Positions 16,160 to 26,640 are shown, numbered from the stretch's first letter. The stretch is 64,000 nt of DNA from Sphingomonas alpina (GCF_014490665.1 NZ_CP061038.1:992001-1056000), one strand, 5' to 3'. Notes: generated by a model not told the origin, from the sequence alone. Numbers and translations are program-made.

Positions 16160-17722
16160 TCAATCGACCAGTTGGGCGGTCTTGATCGGCGCTTTCGTCT
16201 CGGCGAGTTCGGTCAGCTTGACGAATTCCTGCCGCCAATAGCCGTCGGGGTTGCCGGCCAGGCGGCGGATATCGGCGAAGTTGGTGTCGCCCAGCCGCGT
16301 GTCGCCGCGCAGTTTCTGCCCGAAAGCGGCGACTGCGGTGACAAAAGCCATGTCGCCGCGCGGGGCGGGGGCGTCGGCCAGCAGCGTCGCGGCTACCGGG
16401 CGTTCGATCAGCCGCGACGTATCGCCGTCGGGCAATTTGTAACGCAGCCGGACAAAGGCCAGTTCACCATCCTGTTTCCCGCCCGCGCTGCGCTTGTTGT
16501 CGGCGTAGCGCCGTTCCGAAGACCAGCCCTTCGATCCCGCCGGCACCACCTCGTACAGGGCAGTCACCTGATGCCCCGCGCCGATCTCGCCGGCATCGAC
16601 CTTGTCATTGTCGAAATCCTGTTCGGCGAGCGCGCGGTTCTCGTAGCCGATCAGGCGATACTGGCTGATATAGGCGGGGTTGAACTCGACCTGGATCTTC
16701 ACGTCCTTGGCGATGGTGAACAATGTCGAGGAGAGTTCCTCCGACAGGACCTTCTTCGCCTCCATCGCACTGTCGATATAGGCATAATTGCCGTTGCCGA
16801 GATCGGCCATCGATTCCATCAGCGCGTCGTTGAAATTGCCTTGGCCGAAGCCAAGCGTGGTAAGCGTGATGCCGTCGTCGCGGTTGCTGGTGATCAATTC
16901 CTCGAGCTGTTTCTGATTGGTGACGCCGACATTGAAGTCGCCATCGGTGGCGATGATGATGCGGTTGACGCCGCCCTTCATGAAATTGGCTCGCGCGGTG
17001 GCGTAAGCGAGTTCGATGCCTTCGCCGCCGGCGGTCGATCCGCCCGCGCTCAACTGGTTGAGTGCGGTCTTGATTTCGGACGGGTCGCTGGTCGGATCGA
17101 GCACGACGCCGGCGGCTCCGGCATAGACGACGATTCCGACCTTGTCCTGCGGCTGGAGGTTGTCGGCGAGCATGGACAGCGCAGTCTTCACCAACGGCAG
17201 TTTGTCGGCATCCTCCATCGACCCCGATACGTCGATCAGGAAGACGAGATTGGCGGCCGGACGCCGGGCATAACTGAGATCATAGCCGCGCAGACCGATA
17301 CGCAGCAGTCGCGTATCCGAATTCCATGGCGTCTGCGCGACGTCGGTGGTGACGCTGAACGGCTGCGATCGATCGGTCGGCAAAGGGTAATCATAACGGA
17401 AATAATTGACCAGTTCCTCGGTCCGGACCGCGTCCCTTGGCGGCAATTGGCCCCGAGTCAGGAAGCGGCGGACATTGGCATAGGCACCAGTGTCGACATC
17501 GACCGCGAAGGTCGAAACAGGGGTATCGGCGACGGTGCGGACGGGGGAGATCTCGTTCGGCTTGTATTTCTCGCTGCCTTCAGGCGCGAGCACCGATGCC
17601 ATCGGCTCCTGAACATCGAGGGTTTGGCTGGGCGCATATTGTTTGTCCGATTGCGATGTCTGGCTGCAACCCGACACCATGATCGCACACACTGCCACCG
17701 ACACAAGCGACTTGTAGAGCAT
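16160..17722 (-). CDS. von Willebrand factor A domain lipoprotein (YfbK-like)
   Basis: This 520-residue product starts at ATG 17722, with GAGAGGA upstream, and has a lipobox VSGC near residue 18. An N-terminal YfbK-type domain contains DTGAYANVRRFLTRGQLPP. The VWA domain follows, with the MIDAS motif LVFLIDVSGSMED near residue 165, and then a C-terminal DUF3520-like region. MIDAS proteins bind divalent metal and protein ligands. This one is likely to sit in the cell envelope, but the partner is unknown. A frame from 17851 is longer, but the ATG 17722 start gives the proper signal peptide. No MoxR ATPase gene is adjacent. Confidence 0.85.
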   Translation of the reverse strand: MLYKSLVSVAVCAIMVSGCSQTSQSDKQYAPSQTLDVQEPMASVLAPEGSEKYKPNEISPVRTVADTPVSTFAVDVDTGAYANVRRFLTRGQLPPRDAVRTEELVNYFRYDYPLPTDRSQPFSVTTDVAQTPWNSDTRLLRIGLRGYDLSYARRPAANLVFLIDVSGSMEDADKLPLVKTALSMLADNLQPQDKVGIVVYAGAAGVVLDPTSDPSEIKTALNQLSAGGSTAGGEGIELAYATARANFMKGGVNRIIIATDGDFNVGVTNQKQLEELITSNRDDGITLTTLGFGQGNFNDALMESMADLGNGNYAYIDSAMEAKKVLSEELSSTLFTIAKDVKIQVEFNPAYISQYRLIGYENRALAEQDFDNDKVDAGEIGAGHQVTALYEVVPAGSKGWSSERRYADNKRSAGGKQDGELAFVRLRYKLPDGDTSRLIERPVAATLLADAPAPRGDMAFVTAVAAFGQKLRGDTRLGDTNFADIRRLAGNPDGYWRQEFVKLTELAETKAPIKTAQLVD

Positions 17723-17876
17723 CCCTAAATCCTCTCGCCACAATTGAGCCTTATTTATGCCTGGTTTGTGACACGGTCTTTTTGGGCGCGCAAGTGATTT
17801 AATATCACATGAGGGGGTGTTGGATTTACAGCAGCCCCGGGGTTGCATCACGGCGCCGACGAGTTAGCTTCGGGCG

Positions 17877-18203
17877 ATGGCTGACAAGATCACCCGCTAT
17901 GCCGACTTCTGGCCTTTCTATCTGCGTGAGCATGGCAAGATGGAGACGCGTCGGCTGCATTATATCGGGACGACATTGACCTTCCTGTTCCTCGCCGTTG
18001 CGCTGCTGAAGGGCGGCTGGTGGTGGGCGCTGGTGCCGATTGCCGGATATGGCTTCGCCTGGGTCGCGCATTTCACGGTCGAGAAGAACCGGCCGGCAAC
18101 CTTCACCTATCCGCTCTGGTCGCTGTACAGCGATTACCGAATGTATTTCCTGTGGCTGGGCGGCAGGCTCGGGCCGCATTTGCGCGCGGCGGGAATTGCC
18201 TGA
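17877..18203 (+). CDS. Mpo1-like / DUF962 membrane protein
   Basis: This 108-residue protein matches the DUF962/YGL010w family. It begins with [22 protein letters not shown], followed by two hydrophobic segments (about residues 33-50 and 52-67) and the [20 protein letters not shown] motif. In yeast, Mpo1 is an iron-dependent dioxygenase of the phytosphingosine degradation pathway. The His residues in the conserved [13 protein letters not shown] stretch fit that. A link to sphingolipid metabolism is attractive for a sphingomonad but is only an inference from family membership. Confidence 0.8.
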   Translation: MADKITRYADFWPFYLREHGKMETRRLHYIGTTLTFLFLAVALLKGGWWWALVPIAGYGFAWVAHFTVEKNRPATFTYPLWSLYSDYRMYFLWLGGRLGPHLRAAGIA

Positions 18204-18305
18204 ACATCGCGCGGATCGTTCCGACCCAGCGTCGATGGTTTCGCTTGCAAGGATCTTAGCAGCACTGCGCTTGCCGATCGGCCATGGTCGCCCCTATCTA
18301 GCCGC

Positions 18306-19298
18306 ATGACCATCGTCCCCAATACGCTCGCGCTTATCGGCAATACCCCGCTCGTCCGGCTGAACGGCCCGAGCGAGGCCAGTGGCTGCGAAATTTTCGG
18401 CAAGTGCGAATTCGCCAATCCGGGTGCATCGGTGAAGGATCGCGCGGCGCTCTATATCGTCGAGGATGCCGAAGCGCGCGGGTTGATCCAGCCCGGCGGG
18501 ACGATCGTCGAGGGGACGGCGGGCAATACCGGGATCGGGCTGGCGCTGGTCGCCAATGCCAAGGGCTACAAGACGATCATCGTCATGCCCGAGACACAGA
18601 GCCGCGAGAAGATGGACACGCTGCGCGCGCTTGGCGCCGAGCTCGTGCTGGTGCCCGCCGCGCCCTATTCGAACCCGGCGCATTTCGTGCACACCAGCCG
18701 GCGCATCGCGGAAGAAACGCCGAACGCGATCTGGGCCAACCAGTTCGATAATATCGCCAACCGCCGGGCGCATATCGCTGGCACGGCGGAGGAGATCTGG
18801 ACGCAGATGGACGGCCGGATCGATGGTTTCACCTGCGCTGCAGGGACCGGCGGGACGCTCGCCGGGGTCGGGCTCGGGCTGAAGGCGAAGGACGAGAGCG
18901 TGTGTATCGCGCTGAGCGATCCGCACGGTGCGTCGCTGTATGATTATTATGCACATGGTGAGCTCAGGTCGGAAGGATCGTCGGTCGCCGAAGGGATTGG
19001 GCAGGGGCGGATCACCGCCAATCTGGAAGGCGCGCCGGTCGATACCCAGTTCCGCATTTCCGATGCGGAAGGAATGGAATGGGTCCGCCGCCTGCTCGCC
19101 GAGGAAGGGCTGTGCTTGGGTCTGTCGTCGGGAATCAATGTCGCCGGTGCGGTTATGCTGGCCAGGCAGCTCGGGCCGGGCAAACGGATTGCGACGATCC
19201 TGTGCGATACCGGATTCCGCTATCTGTCGACGCTCTACAATGCCGAATGGCTGAAGGCGAAAGGCCTGCCGGTCCTGCCCTGGCTCGCGGCGGATTGA
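18306..19298 (+). CDS. cysK: Cysteine synthase (O-acetylserine sulfhydrylase type, PLP-dependent)
   Basis: This 330-residue enzyme makes cysteine from O-acetylserine and sulfide. It has the PLP lysine motif GASVKDRAA near residue 43, EGTAGNTGIGLALVA near residue 71, and the phosphate-binding GTGGTLAGVG near residue 181. The EGTAGNTG sequence differs from the EPTSGNTG of classic CysK, and the protein is about 330 residues with a C-terminal extension, resembling the CysK/SbnA-like subgroup. It stands alone with no serine acetyltransferase gene near. The upstream gap of 102 bp carries no recognised riboswitch. Confidence 0.85.
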   Translation: MTIVPNTLALIGNTPLVRLNGPSEASGCEIFGKCEFANPGASVKDRAALYIVEDAEARGLIQPGGTIVEGTAGNTGIGLALVANAKGYKTIIVMPETQSREKMDTLRALGAELVLVPAAPYSNPAHFVHTSRRIAEETPNAIWANQFDNIANRRAHIAGTAEEIWTQMDGRIDGFTCAAGTGGTLAGVGLGLKAKDESVCIALSDPHGASLYDYYAHGELRSEGSSVAEGIGQGRITANLEGAPVDTQFRISDAEGMEWVRRLLAEEGLCLGLSSGINVAGAVMLARQLGPGKRIATILCDTGFRYLSTLYNAEWLKAKGLPVLPWLAAD

Positions 19299-19349
19299 GC
19301 CTTGGCATCGACAAGGCGATGCTCATGCGATAGTTTTGTCCGATAAAGC

Positions 19350-19664
19350 ATGAAAATGGCCGCACACGAACCAGGACAAACGACGCAGCGCGTGAAGGTC
19401 GGCATGATCGGCCTCGCCGCCGTTCTGCTGCTGATCGGGCTTGCCGCCGCGATCTTCAGCACCGCGAGCCGTGAGCGTGCCGTGCTGGGCGGCGCCAATC
19501 CCGATGTGGTCGCCAATCTGACCATCGGCAATGAAGCGGCGGGTGTCGGCGACGGTAGTGAGCCGTTGGCCGATCTGGGCCTGACCCCAAGCACCGCGAC
19601 CGAAGAGGTCAATGTCGCCGAGATCGCCAATGCGACAGCGACCAGGCCCGCCGGCAAGCAATGA
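19350..19664 (+). CDS. Small single-pass membrane protein of unknown function
   Basis: I do not recognise this family. The 104-residue protein has one hydrophobic segment around residues 19-37 (GLAAVLLLIGLAAAIFS). The region after it is predicted periplasmic, Ala/Asn/Thr-rich and without cysteines. ATG 19350 is the first start, and ATG 19356 is possible. It precedes the 374-bp gap before mraZ (19665-20038), in which I saw no gene; that gap should hold the dcw promoter. Confidence 0.6.
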   Translation: MKMAAHEPGQTTQRVKVGMIGLAAVLLLIGLAAAIFSTASRERAVLGGANPDVVANLTIGNEAAGVGDGSEPLADLGLTPSTATEEVNVAEIANATATRPAGKQ

Positions 19665-20038
19665 ACATTTCGACGGCAATGCGTTCGGGGACGATCGGGG
19701 AACTGGTCGGGCCGGGGCCCGATCGCGCTGGGTATTTCGGGGAAATCATGGCTGAACGCCGGGTGCGATCGGGGAAAACCCGAGTCGATTGCTCGTCATG
19801 CGTGAACACAGAGAGAACAGATTGTTATGGTTAAGGAAAAATCGCTCAGAATTCCGCCTGGATAGCCCATTCCCCCGGTTTTCCCGCGAATTCCCCTTGA
19901 ATCCCCGGCTCACCCAAAGTAACCTTCTTTTCTTAGAGGGGCATACTCTTTCGCCTGCGCGAGACAGGGCCACGAGGACGGTTAACACCGGTTTCGTGGA
20001 GCGAAGGTTTGTGTCTGCCTCATATGAGGTGGGCTTAG

Positions 20039-20533
20039 GTGGATCGGATCGACTATCAGGGAGACGGTATCGGACTTGTCGATGACAAGTGCCGGGTCGC
20101 GATCCCCTCGTCGCTTCGCGCGGCCCTCGCCACCAACAGCCCCAGGGCCGACGGCAAGGACGGCGGCACCGTTATCATCGGCGTGCACGAAAGCAGCCCC
20201 TGCCTGATCGCCTATGATGAGGGTTATCGCACCGTCCTGAAGGATCGCGCCGCGCTGCGCGAGGCCGCCTATATGGCCGAGCACGGCGCGCATAACCCCA
20301 ATTTCCGCCGCGAGGCCTCGCAGGGCGAGCCGGTGCCGTTCGACGGCAGCGGCCGTTTCATCATGCCGGCATTCCCTAAATTCCACGCCAACATCGATAC
20401 CAACGCCTTTTTCTACGGCACGTTCGATTGTTTCGAGATCTGGGATCCCAAGACCTTGCTCGAATCCAACGTTGCCGAGGTGATGAAGTCGTGCGTGCGG
20501 TTTCACTGCAAGCAGAAGGGGATCGTGCTGTGA
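20039..20533 (+). CDS. mraZ: Transcriptional regulator MraZ
   Basis: MraZ is a SpoVT/AbrB-fold regulator that controls the dcw cluster. The 164-residue protein has two copies of the fold: residues 7-50 with [18 protein letters not shown], and residues 85-125 with [12 protein letters not shown]. The latter carries the GR-hydrophobic pattern of the family. The GTG start at 20039 follows GAGGTG with a good spacing. It is the first gene of the cluster, and its TGA overlaps the rsmH GTG. Two TGG repeats ten bases apart near the start (20030-20043) resemble a MraZ-type repeat, but two copies are weak evidence. Confidence 0.85.
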   Translation: MDRIDYQGDGIGLVDDKCRVAIPSSLRAALATNSPRADGKDGGTVIIGVHESSPCLIAYDEGYRTVLKDRAALREAAYMAEHGAHNPNFRREASQGEPVPFDGSGRFIMPAFPKFHANIDTNAFFYGTFDCFEIWDPKTLLESNVAEVMKSCVRFHCKQKGIVL

Positions 20534-21504
20534 CGCTCCCTGATACGCTGGCCGATGCACCTCATGTACCGGTCCTGCTGTCTGAAGTCATCGATGCGCT
20601 CGCCATTGCCCCCGGCGAGCGCCATGTCGATGCGACCTTCGGCGCCGGCGGCTATACCCGCGCGATGATCGCGCTGGGCGCGCAGGTCTATGGCTTCGAC
20701 CGCGATCCCGATGCGATCGCGGCGGGACGAGCGCTGGAAGTGGAATCGGATGGTGCCTTGATGCTGGTGCCGGCAACCTTCTCCGCGATGGAGGCTGAGC
20801 TCGCGGCGCGCGAGGCGCTGCCGGTCGATGGCGTGACGATGGATATCGGGGTGTCGTCGATGCAGCTGGATCAGGCCGAGCGTGGCTTCTCGTTCCAGGC
20901 GGACGGGCCGCTCGACATGCGCATGAGCCAGGAAGGCGCGACCGCCGCCGATTTCGTCAACACTGCCGACGAGAGCGACATTGCCGATGTGCTGCACGAG
21001 TATGGCGATGAGCCCCGCGCGCGGCGTGTCGCGCGCGCGATCGTCGCGGCCCGGCCAATCACGCGCACGGGCGAGCTTGCGTACGTCGTGCGTCGGGCAC
21101 TCGGCTACAAGCCGCATGACAAGAAGGATCCGGCGACGCGAACCTTTCAGGCGCTGCGCATCGAAGTGAATCGCGAACTGGGCGAGCTGGCGGATGGGCT
21201 GGCGGCGGCTGAGCGCGTGCTGAAGCCGGGCGGAACATTGGCCGTCATCACCTTCCATTCCGGGGAGGACCGGCTGGTCAAGCGTTTCCTGCGCGAGCGC
21301 AGTGGATCGATGCCTTCGGGTTCGCGTCATTTGCCGGAAGTGCAGGCCAAGGCCGCCCCGAGTTTTGAAGCCGTAGGTCGCGCGGTGCGCGCCGGCGAGG
21401 CCGAGATCGCGCGCAACCCGCGTGCGCGCTCGGCAACATTGCGCACGGCGCGGCGGACATCGGCCGCGGCCTGGTCAAGCGTTGAGTCGAGTAAAGGAGC
21501 GTAA
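20530..21504 (+). CDS. rsmH: 16S rRNA (cytosine1402-N4)-methyltransferase RsmH
   Basis: RsmH (MraW) methylates C1402 of 16S rRNA. The 324-residue product begins [15 protein letters not shown] and has the SAM-binding [15 protein letters not shown], the [21 protein letters not shown] motif and [17 protein letters not shown]. It ends in [16 protein letters not shown], as in the family. GTG 20530 overlaps the mraZ stop (GTGA) and was chosen over an upstream in-frame ATG at 20428 that would lie in mraZ. The stop is two bases before ftsL. Confidence 0.93.
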   Translation: MTLPDTLADAPHVPVLLSEVIDALAIAPGERHVDATFGAGGYTRAMIALGAQVYGFDRDPDAIAAGRALEVESDGALMLVPATFSAMEAELAAREALPVDGVTMDIGVSSMQLDQAERGFSFQADGPLDMRMSQEGATAADFVNTADESDIADVLHEYGDEPRARRVARAIVAARPITRTGELAYVVRRALGYKPHDKKDPATRTFQALRIEVNRELGELADGLAAAERVLKPGGTLAVITFHSGEDRLVKRFLRERSGSMPSGSRHLPEVQAKAAPSFEAVGRAVRAGEAEIARNPRARSATLRTARRTSAAAWSSVESSKGA

Positions 21505-21506
21505 CG

Positions 21507-22127
21507 ATGCTGGCGGTTGCATGGAAAGGTCTTGGCTGGTTTCTCGGCAGCGTTGCCGTGACCCTGGGGTTCCTTCTGGTTCCCCTGCAGGTTGCGGCTG
21601 AACGCAAGAAGCTTGATCGGACAGTGAGCGAGATCACTCAGGCGCAGCGCGACATCCGCGCGCTCGAGACCGAGTTCGAGACGCGCGCCAATATCGCGCA
21701 GCTCGAAAAGTGGAACGGTGACACGCTGCGACTGGGTGCGCCGGTGTCGATACAATTCATGCCCAACGAAGCGGCGCTGGCGCAGGTCGATTTCACGCGC
21801 CCTGCAGCGGGTGAGGTGCAGGTGCAGGTGCAGATGGCGTCGATCGTTCCGTCGCGTGGCGAGACGATCACGCCGGCGGTTCTGACCTCGGAGGCCGTGG
21901 CCGCCGTGCACAACGTCAATGCCGTTGCGACCAAGCCCGTCGCAGCCAACGCTGTCGCGATGGCAAGCGCGACGCCGCGTTTGTCGAACGCGGTTGCCGA
22001 GGTTCGTACTGCGCCGGTCAAGCGTTCCAGGCCGCAGACCGTGGCAATGCTGGATCGTCAGTTGCTCAGCGATTCGATGCTGGGTGACCTGGCCAGCGCT
22101 GCATCGCGGGAGCAGCGGTTGCGGTGA
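21507..22127 (+). CDS. ftsL: Cell-division protein FtsL (long form)
   Basis: This 206-residue protein is in the ftsL position between rsmH and ftsI. It has an N-terminal membrane segment (residues 8-28), then a heptad-rich coiled coil (ERKKLDRTVSEITQAQRDIR and the following ETEFETRANIAQLEKW) typical of FtsL. The last 100 residues are Ala/Val/Thr-rich and lack a recognised domain. FtsL is usually about 90-120 residues, so this tail is unusually long. FtsL recruits FtsB/FtsQ and FtsW/FtsI at the septum. Its TGA overlaps the ftsI GTG. Confidence 0.8.
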   Translation: MLAVAWKGLGWFLGSVAVTLGFLLVPLQVAAERKKLDRTVSEITQAQRDIRALETEFETRANIAQLEKWNGDTLRLGAPVSIQFMPNEAALAQVDFTRPAAGEVQVQVQMASIVPSRGETITPAVLTSEAVAAVHNVNAVATKPVAANAVAMASATPRLSNAVAEVRTAPVKRSRPQTVAMLDRQLLSDSMLGDLASAASREQRLR

Positions 22128-23858
22128 GCGTCCTTGTCGCCCGACCTTTGCCGCAACGGCGCCTGACCGGCCAGCGCCATGCGCTGGTCGCGACGGCACA
22201 TATGCGCCTGATGATCCTGATGCTGCTGTTCACAGCGGCAATCGCGGTGATCCTGATCCGGCTGGCTATCTTTGGCCTGTTCTCCGAAGCGTCCACGCCG
22301 CGGCTCGCGCAGATCGGCCCGGCCTGGGCACGGGGCGATATCGTCGATCGCAACGGCGAGCCGCTGGCGCGCACGATCGAGGCCTGGGCGATCGGGGTTC
22401 ATCCCGGCAAGCTGCTGGGTGACAAGCGCGAACTCGCCACGCGCCTTGCCGAGCTGATGCCGACGCATGATGCGGGCTGGTTCTATCAGCGGTTGACGAT
22501 GGACGTGAATTTCACCTTTCTCGAGCATCACGCATCGCCGTCGCTGGTCGAGCAGGTCCATGCGCTGGGCGAGCCGGCACTGGTATTCGACAAGGAAGCC
22601 GAGCGGCTTTACCCGCAGACGACCCTGGCGGCGCATGTGCTCGGCTTTCTCGGCCAGAACCGCAACGACAAGCGCATCATCGAAGGGCAAGGCGGGATCG
22701 AACGCGCGTTCGAGGAGCGGCTGACCGATCCGATACAGCGCGGCACGCCGCTGGCGCTGTCGATCGATTATCGCGTGCAGGCAGCGATGGAGAGTGAACT
22801 GGGCGCGGCGATGGCCGCGTTCCAGGCCAGGGGTGCGACCGGTGTTGTGCTCGACGTGCATACTGGCGAAATCATCTCGATGGTGTCGCTGCCGGTGTTC
22901 AACCCGAACAAGGTTGGCGCGGCCAATCGCGATTCGCTGCGCAACAACGTGACTCAGAGCGTGTATGAGCTGGGATCGACCTTCAAGCCGATCACCATGG
23001 CGGCGGCGATCGAGAGTGGTGTCGTCACGTCGATGGCGAAGCGCTATGACGCAACGCAGCCGCTGCACGTCGGTGGCTTTACCATCCATGACGATCATGC
23101 GCAGCGGCGCTTCCTCAATGTGCCCGAGACGCTGATTCATTCGTCGAACATCGTTACCGCACGGATCGCCGATGAAATCGGCAAGGACCGGCTCGCGGCG
23201 ATGTTCGCCAAAATGGGCTTCGACACCAAGCCGGACATCGAAATTCTTGAAAAGCAGAAGCCGATCTGGCCGAAATACTGGGCGCGTACCACGGTGATGA
23301 CGACTGGTTATGGCCATGGCATCGCGGTCACGCCGCTGCATCTCGCCAATGCCTATGCGACCTTGGTCAATGGCGGCATCTGGCGTCCGACCACACTGAT
23401 CCGTGTCGCGCCGGGCAAGGCACCAACCGGCCGCCGTGTGCTGTCCGAAGCGACCAGCGCGCGGATGCGGCAATTGCTGCGGCTGATCGTGACGCAGGGC
23501 ACTGGGCGCAAGGGTGAGGCACCAGGCTATCGGGTTGGCGGCAAGACCGGTACAGCCGAGGTGGCTGGTGCCGGCGGCTATTCGAAGAAGGCCAATGTCT
23601 CGACCTTCGCTGCAGCTTTTCCGATGGATGCGCCACGCTATGTCGTGGTGGCGATGCTCGATTCTCCCATCGGTAATGCCCAGTCCTTCGGTCTGACTAC
23701 GGCTGCCTTCACTGCCGCCCCGGTCGTAAGCAAAGTGATCTCGCGGACCGGGTCGATGCTGGGCGTGATGCCTGACAATGGTCGCGACATCGATGTGTCC
23801 GATCTGATGCCATTGCTCTGGCACGCGCCGGGCGGGAGATTCGGGGGATCCGGAATGA
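22124..23858 (+). CDS. ftsI: Penicillin-binding protein FtsI (PBP3), 3' end ambiguous
   Basis: FtsI is the septal transpeptidase. The protein has one N-terminal membrane segment, a PBP dimer domain (to about residue 220) and a transpeptidase with STFKPITM as the active-site SxxK, SSN as the second motif and KTGTAEV as the third. As written, the frame runs without a stop through GGRFGGSG into murE, giving a 1048-residue fusion. If the G5 run at 23843-23847 were G4, FtsI would end ...GGRFGDPE with a TGA overlapping the murE ATG (ATGA), like neighbouring genes. I treat it as two genes. Confidence 0.9.
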
Positions 23859-25270
23859 AACTCGGCGCGCTGACCGGTGGCGGCGAGACCGACACGGTCA
23901 GCGGCTTTGCGATCGATCACCGCAAGGTCGCGACCGGTACGATTTTCGGCGCGTTCGAGGGCGCGAAGGTCAATGGCGAGGATTTCATCCCGGCCGCGGT
24001 GGCGTCGGGCGCGATCGCGGTGGTTGCGCGGCCCGAGGCAAAGGTGACCGGCGCGGTGCACATCGCCGACGCCAATCCGCGCCGCAAATTCGCCGAGCTG
24101 GCCGCGCGCTTCTTCGCGCCGTTCCCCGAAACGACGGTTGCGGTTACGGGAACCAACGGCAAGACTTCGACCGTCGAGATGGTCCGGCAATTGTGGCGCA
24201 TGGCCGGCCATCACGCTGCGTCGATCGGCACACTCGGCGTGACTACCGCCGATGACCGCGTCTCGACCGGGCTGACCACGCCGGACATCGTCACGTTCCT
24301 GTCCAACGTCGCCGGGCTGGCGCGCGAAGGCGTGAGCCATGTCGCGTTCGAGGCGTCGAGCCATGGCCTGTCGCAATATCGCACTGAAGGATTACCGGTG
24401 CGCGCGGCGGCGTTCACCAATCTCAGTCGCGATCATCTCGATTATCACGGCACGATGGAGGCCTATCTCGATGCCAAATTGCGGCTGTTCGCCGAAGTGC
24501 TGGAGGCCGATGGCGTCGCAGTGATCTGGGCAGATGACCCGAGCTCGACGCGCGTTGCCGACGCTGTCAAAGCGCGCGGAATTCGGGCGATTAGCGTCGG
24601 TACGCAAGGCGAGACGCTGAAGCTCGTTTCGCGCGACCCGACCCTGCTTGGGCAAGGGCTGGTGATCGAGGCGGAGGGCAAGACCCACAAGATCAACCTG
24701 CCATTGATCGGCGCCTATCAGGTGGCCAATGCGCTGGTTTCGGCAGGGCTGGTGATCGCGACCGGTGGTGCTGTGACAGCGACGCTGACCGCGCTGTCGC
24801 GGCTGCAGCCGGTGCGCGGGCGGCTCGAGCGGGCGGTAATCACGCGGTCCGGGGCGCCGGTCTATGTCGATTATGCGCATACACCCGATGCGCTGGAGGC
24901 GGCGATCGCTGCGCTGAAGCCGCACGCAGCGGGGCGGTTGATCGTGGTGTTCGGCGCCGGCGGCGATCGTGACCAGGGCAAGCGATCGGCGATGGGCGCG
25001 ATCGCCGCGGCGATGGCGGACAAGGTGATCGTGACCGATGACAATCCCCGGTCCGAAGATGCAGCGACGATCCGCGCGATGGTGATGCAGGGTGCGCCCG
25101 CCGCGACCGAGATCGGGTCGCGGCGCGACGCGATCGGCGTAGCGATCGCCGATGCCGGTCCGCAGGATATCGTGCTGATCGCAGGCAAGGGGCATGAGCA
25201 GGGCCAGATCGTCGGCGACATGGTGCTCCCGTTCGACGATGTCAGCGTCGCGCGGGAGATGGCAGCGTGA
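23855..25270 (+). CDS. murE: UDP-MurNAc-L-Ala-D-Glu:mDAP ligase MurE
   Basis: MurE adds meso-diaminopimelate to the muropeptide precursor using ATP. From ATG 23855 the product is 471 residues, with P-loop VTGTNGKTSTV, TTPD, the SSHGLSQYR segment, DHLDYHGTMEAY, and the DNPRSE motif that marks the mDAP-specific form. A candidate ribosome site (GGGGGA) precedes the ATG by about seven bases. In the sequence given the frame is open to ftsI upstream. A fusion to periplasmic FtsI would put a cytoplasmic ATP enzyme on the wrong side of the membrane. Its GTGA overlap leads into murF. Confidence 0.9.
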   Translation: MKLGALTGGGETDTVSGFAIDHRKVATGTIFGAFEGAKVNGEDFIPAAVASGAIAVVARPEAKVTGAVHIADANPRRKFAELAARFFAPFPETTVAVTGTNGKTSTVEMVRQLWRMAGHHAASIGTLGVTTADDRVSTGLTTPDIVTFLSNVAGLAREGVSHVAFEASSHGLSQYRTEGLPVRAAAFTNLSRDHLDYHGTMEAYLDAKLRLFAEVLEADGVAVIWADDPSSTRVADAVKARGIRAISVGTQGETLKLVSRDPTLLGQGLVIEAEGKTHKINLPLIGAYQVANALVSAGLVIATGGAVTATLTALSRLQPVRGRLERAVITRSGAPVYVDYAHTPDALEAAIAALKPHAAGRLIVVFGAGGDRDQGKRSAMGAIAAAMADKVIVTDDNPRSEDAATIRAMVMQGAPAATEIGSRRDAIGVAIADAGPQDIVLIAGKGHEQGQIVGDMVLPFDDVSVAREMAA

Positions 25271-26640
25271 GCCTCTGGACCTCAGCCGAGATCGCTGCCG
25301 CCACTGATGGCGTCGCCTCGGGCGACTTTATCGTGACCGGCGTCACATTCGATTCGCGCGAAGTCGGCCCCGGCGATCTGTTCATCGCGATGTCGGGCGA
25401 AGCGACCGACGGCCATAAATTCCTCGATCAGGCCTCCGAGCGGGGAGCGTCGGGTGCGATCGTCGCGCAAGCGACGACGCACCCGCATGTCCTCGTCCCC
25501 GATACCATGGTTGCGCTGGAAGCGCTTGCCACCGCGTCGCGCGCGCGCAGCAAGGCGCGGATCATTGGCGTGACCGGATCGGTCGGCAAGACCAGCACCA
25601 AGGAAGCGTTGTTCGCAGCACTCGACCGCGGCGATCCGGGTGCTGCGCATCGTTCGGTCAAGAGCTACAATAATCATACCGGCGTGCCGCTGAGCCTTGC
25701 CCGAATGCCGGCCGATGCGCGCTTTGGCGTGTTCGAGATGGGCATGAACCATGCCGGCGAGCTGGCCCATCTGACCACTCTGGTGCGCCCTCATGTGGCA
25801 ATGGTGACGGCAATCGCACCGGCGCACACTGCCTTCTTTCCCGATGAATCCGCCATCGCCGACGCCAAGGGCGAGATTTTCGCCGGGCTGCAGCCGGGCG
25901 GCACGGCGATCATCCCATTCGACAGCCCGCACCGCGAGCGGCTGATTGCGGCGGCGCGACCCCATGCCGAGCGGATCGTGACTTTCGGACTTGAGGACGG
26001 TGCTGATGTGCGGGCGATCGAGACGATGCGCACTGCCGCGGGCGGCACCTTCGTCACGGCGCAGCTGGGTACGCGTGAGCTGAGCTTCACCATGTCGCAG
26101 CCGGGCCTTCACTGGGTGTCCAACGCACTCGGCGTGCTGGCGGTGGTCGAGGCTGTCGGCGGTGATCTGGCGCTGGCCGGGCTTGCGCTGGCCGAACTTG
26201 GCGGGCTGCAGGGGCGCGGCGCGCGCTTCATGGCGAAACTCGCCGGGGGCGAGGCGCTGGTAATCGACGAGAGCTATAACGCCAATCCGTCGTCGATGCG
26301 CGCGACGCTGGCCGTGCTGGGCGCGGAGGCGGCGCAGCGCAGGATCGCGGTGCTCGGCGAGATGCGCGAGCTCGGTGACGGGAGTGCCGCTTATCATGCT
26401 GCGCTGGCCGGCCCAATCGACGAAGCGGGCGTGGCGTACGCCGTACTGGTCGGTCCGGAAATGGCCTCCCTCGCGAACGCGCTTGAGGGACGCGTGCAAT
26501 TCGTCCATGTGGCCGACACCGCTGCTGCCCGAACGACCTTGATGACAATATTGGCGCCGGGCGATGCGGTGCTCATCAAGGGATCGAACGGAGTGGGGTT
26601 GTCGGCATTGGTCGCCAGCCTCGCGAACGGGACAGCATAA
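25267..26640 (+). CDS. murF: UDP-MurNAc-tripeptide:D-Ala-D-Ala ligase MurF
   Basis: This 457-residue ligase adds D-Ala-D-Ala to complete the pentapeptide precursor. It shows the Mur ligase P-loop [14 protein letters not shown] near residue 102, the [12 protein letters not shown] segment near 138, [14 protein letters not shown], and [16 protein letters not shown] near residue 335. The GTG at 25267 overlaps the murE stop, and the TAA shares its last base with the mraY ATG. Length and motif order are normal for MurF. Confidence 0.94.
   Translation: MSLWTSAEIAAATDGVASGDFIVTGVTFDSREVGPGDLFIAMSGEATDGHKFLDQASERGASGAIVAQATTHPHVLVPDTMVALEALATASRARSKARIIGVTGSVGKTSTKEALFAALDRGDPGAAHRSVKSYNNHTGVPLSLARMPADARFGVFEMGMNHAGELAHLTTLVRPHVAMVTAIAPAHTAFFPDESAIADAKGEIFAGLQPGGTAIIPFDSPHRERLIAAARPHAERIVTFGLEDGADVRAIETMRTAAGGTFVTAQLGTRELSFTMSQPGLHWVSNALGVLAVVEAVGGDLALAGLALAELGGLQGRGARFMAKLAGGEALVIDESYNANPSSMRATLAVLGAEAAQRRIAVLGEMRELGDGSAAYHAALAGPIDEAGVAYAVLVGPEMASLANALEGRVQFVHVADTAAARTTLMTILAPGDAVLIKGSNGVGLSALVASLANGTA

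Noticed and set aside
19665..20038. Possible small gene or riboswitch before mraZ
   Set aside because: No frame with protein-like composition and no recognised RNA fold; most likely leader and promoter.
20029..20043. Two TGG repeats ten bases apart before mraZ as a MraZ operator
   Set aside because: Only two copies, and one lies in the start codon; not enough for a call.
22058..24376. 772-residue minus-strand open frame opposite ftsI-murE
   Set aside because: Antisense shadow of certain genes, low-complexity Arg/His-rich product.
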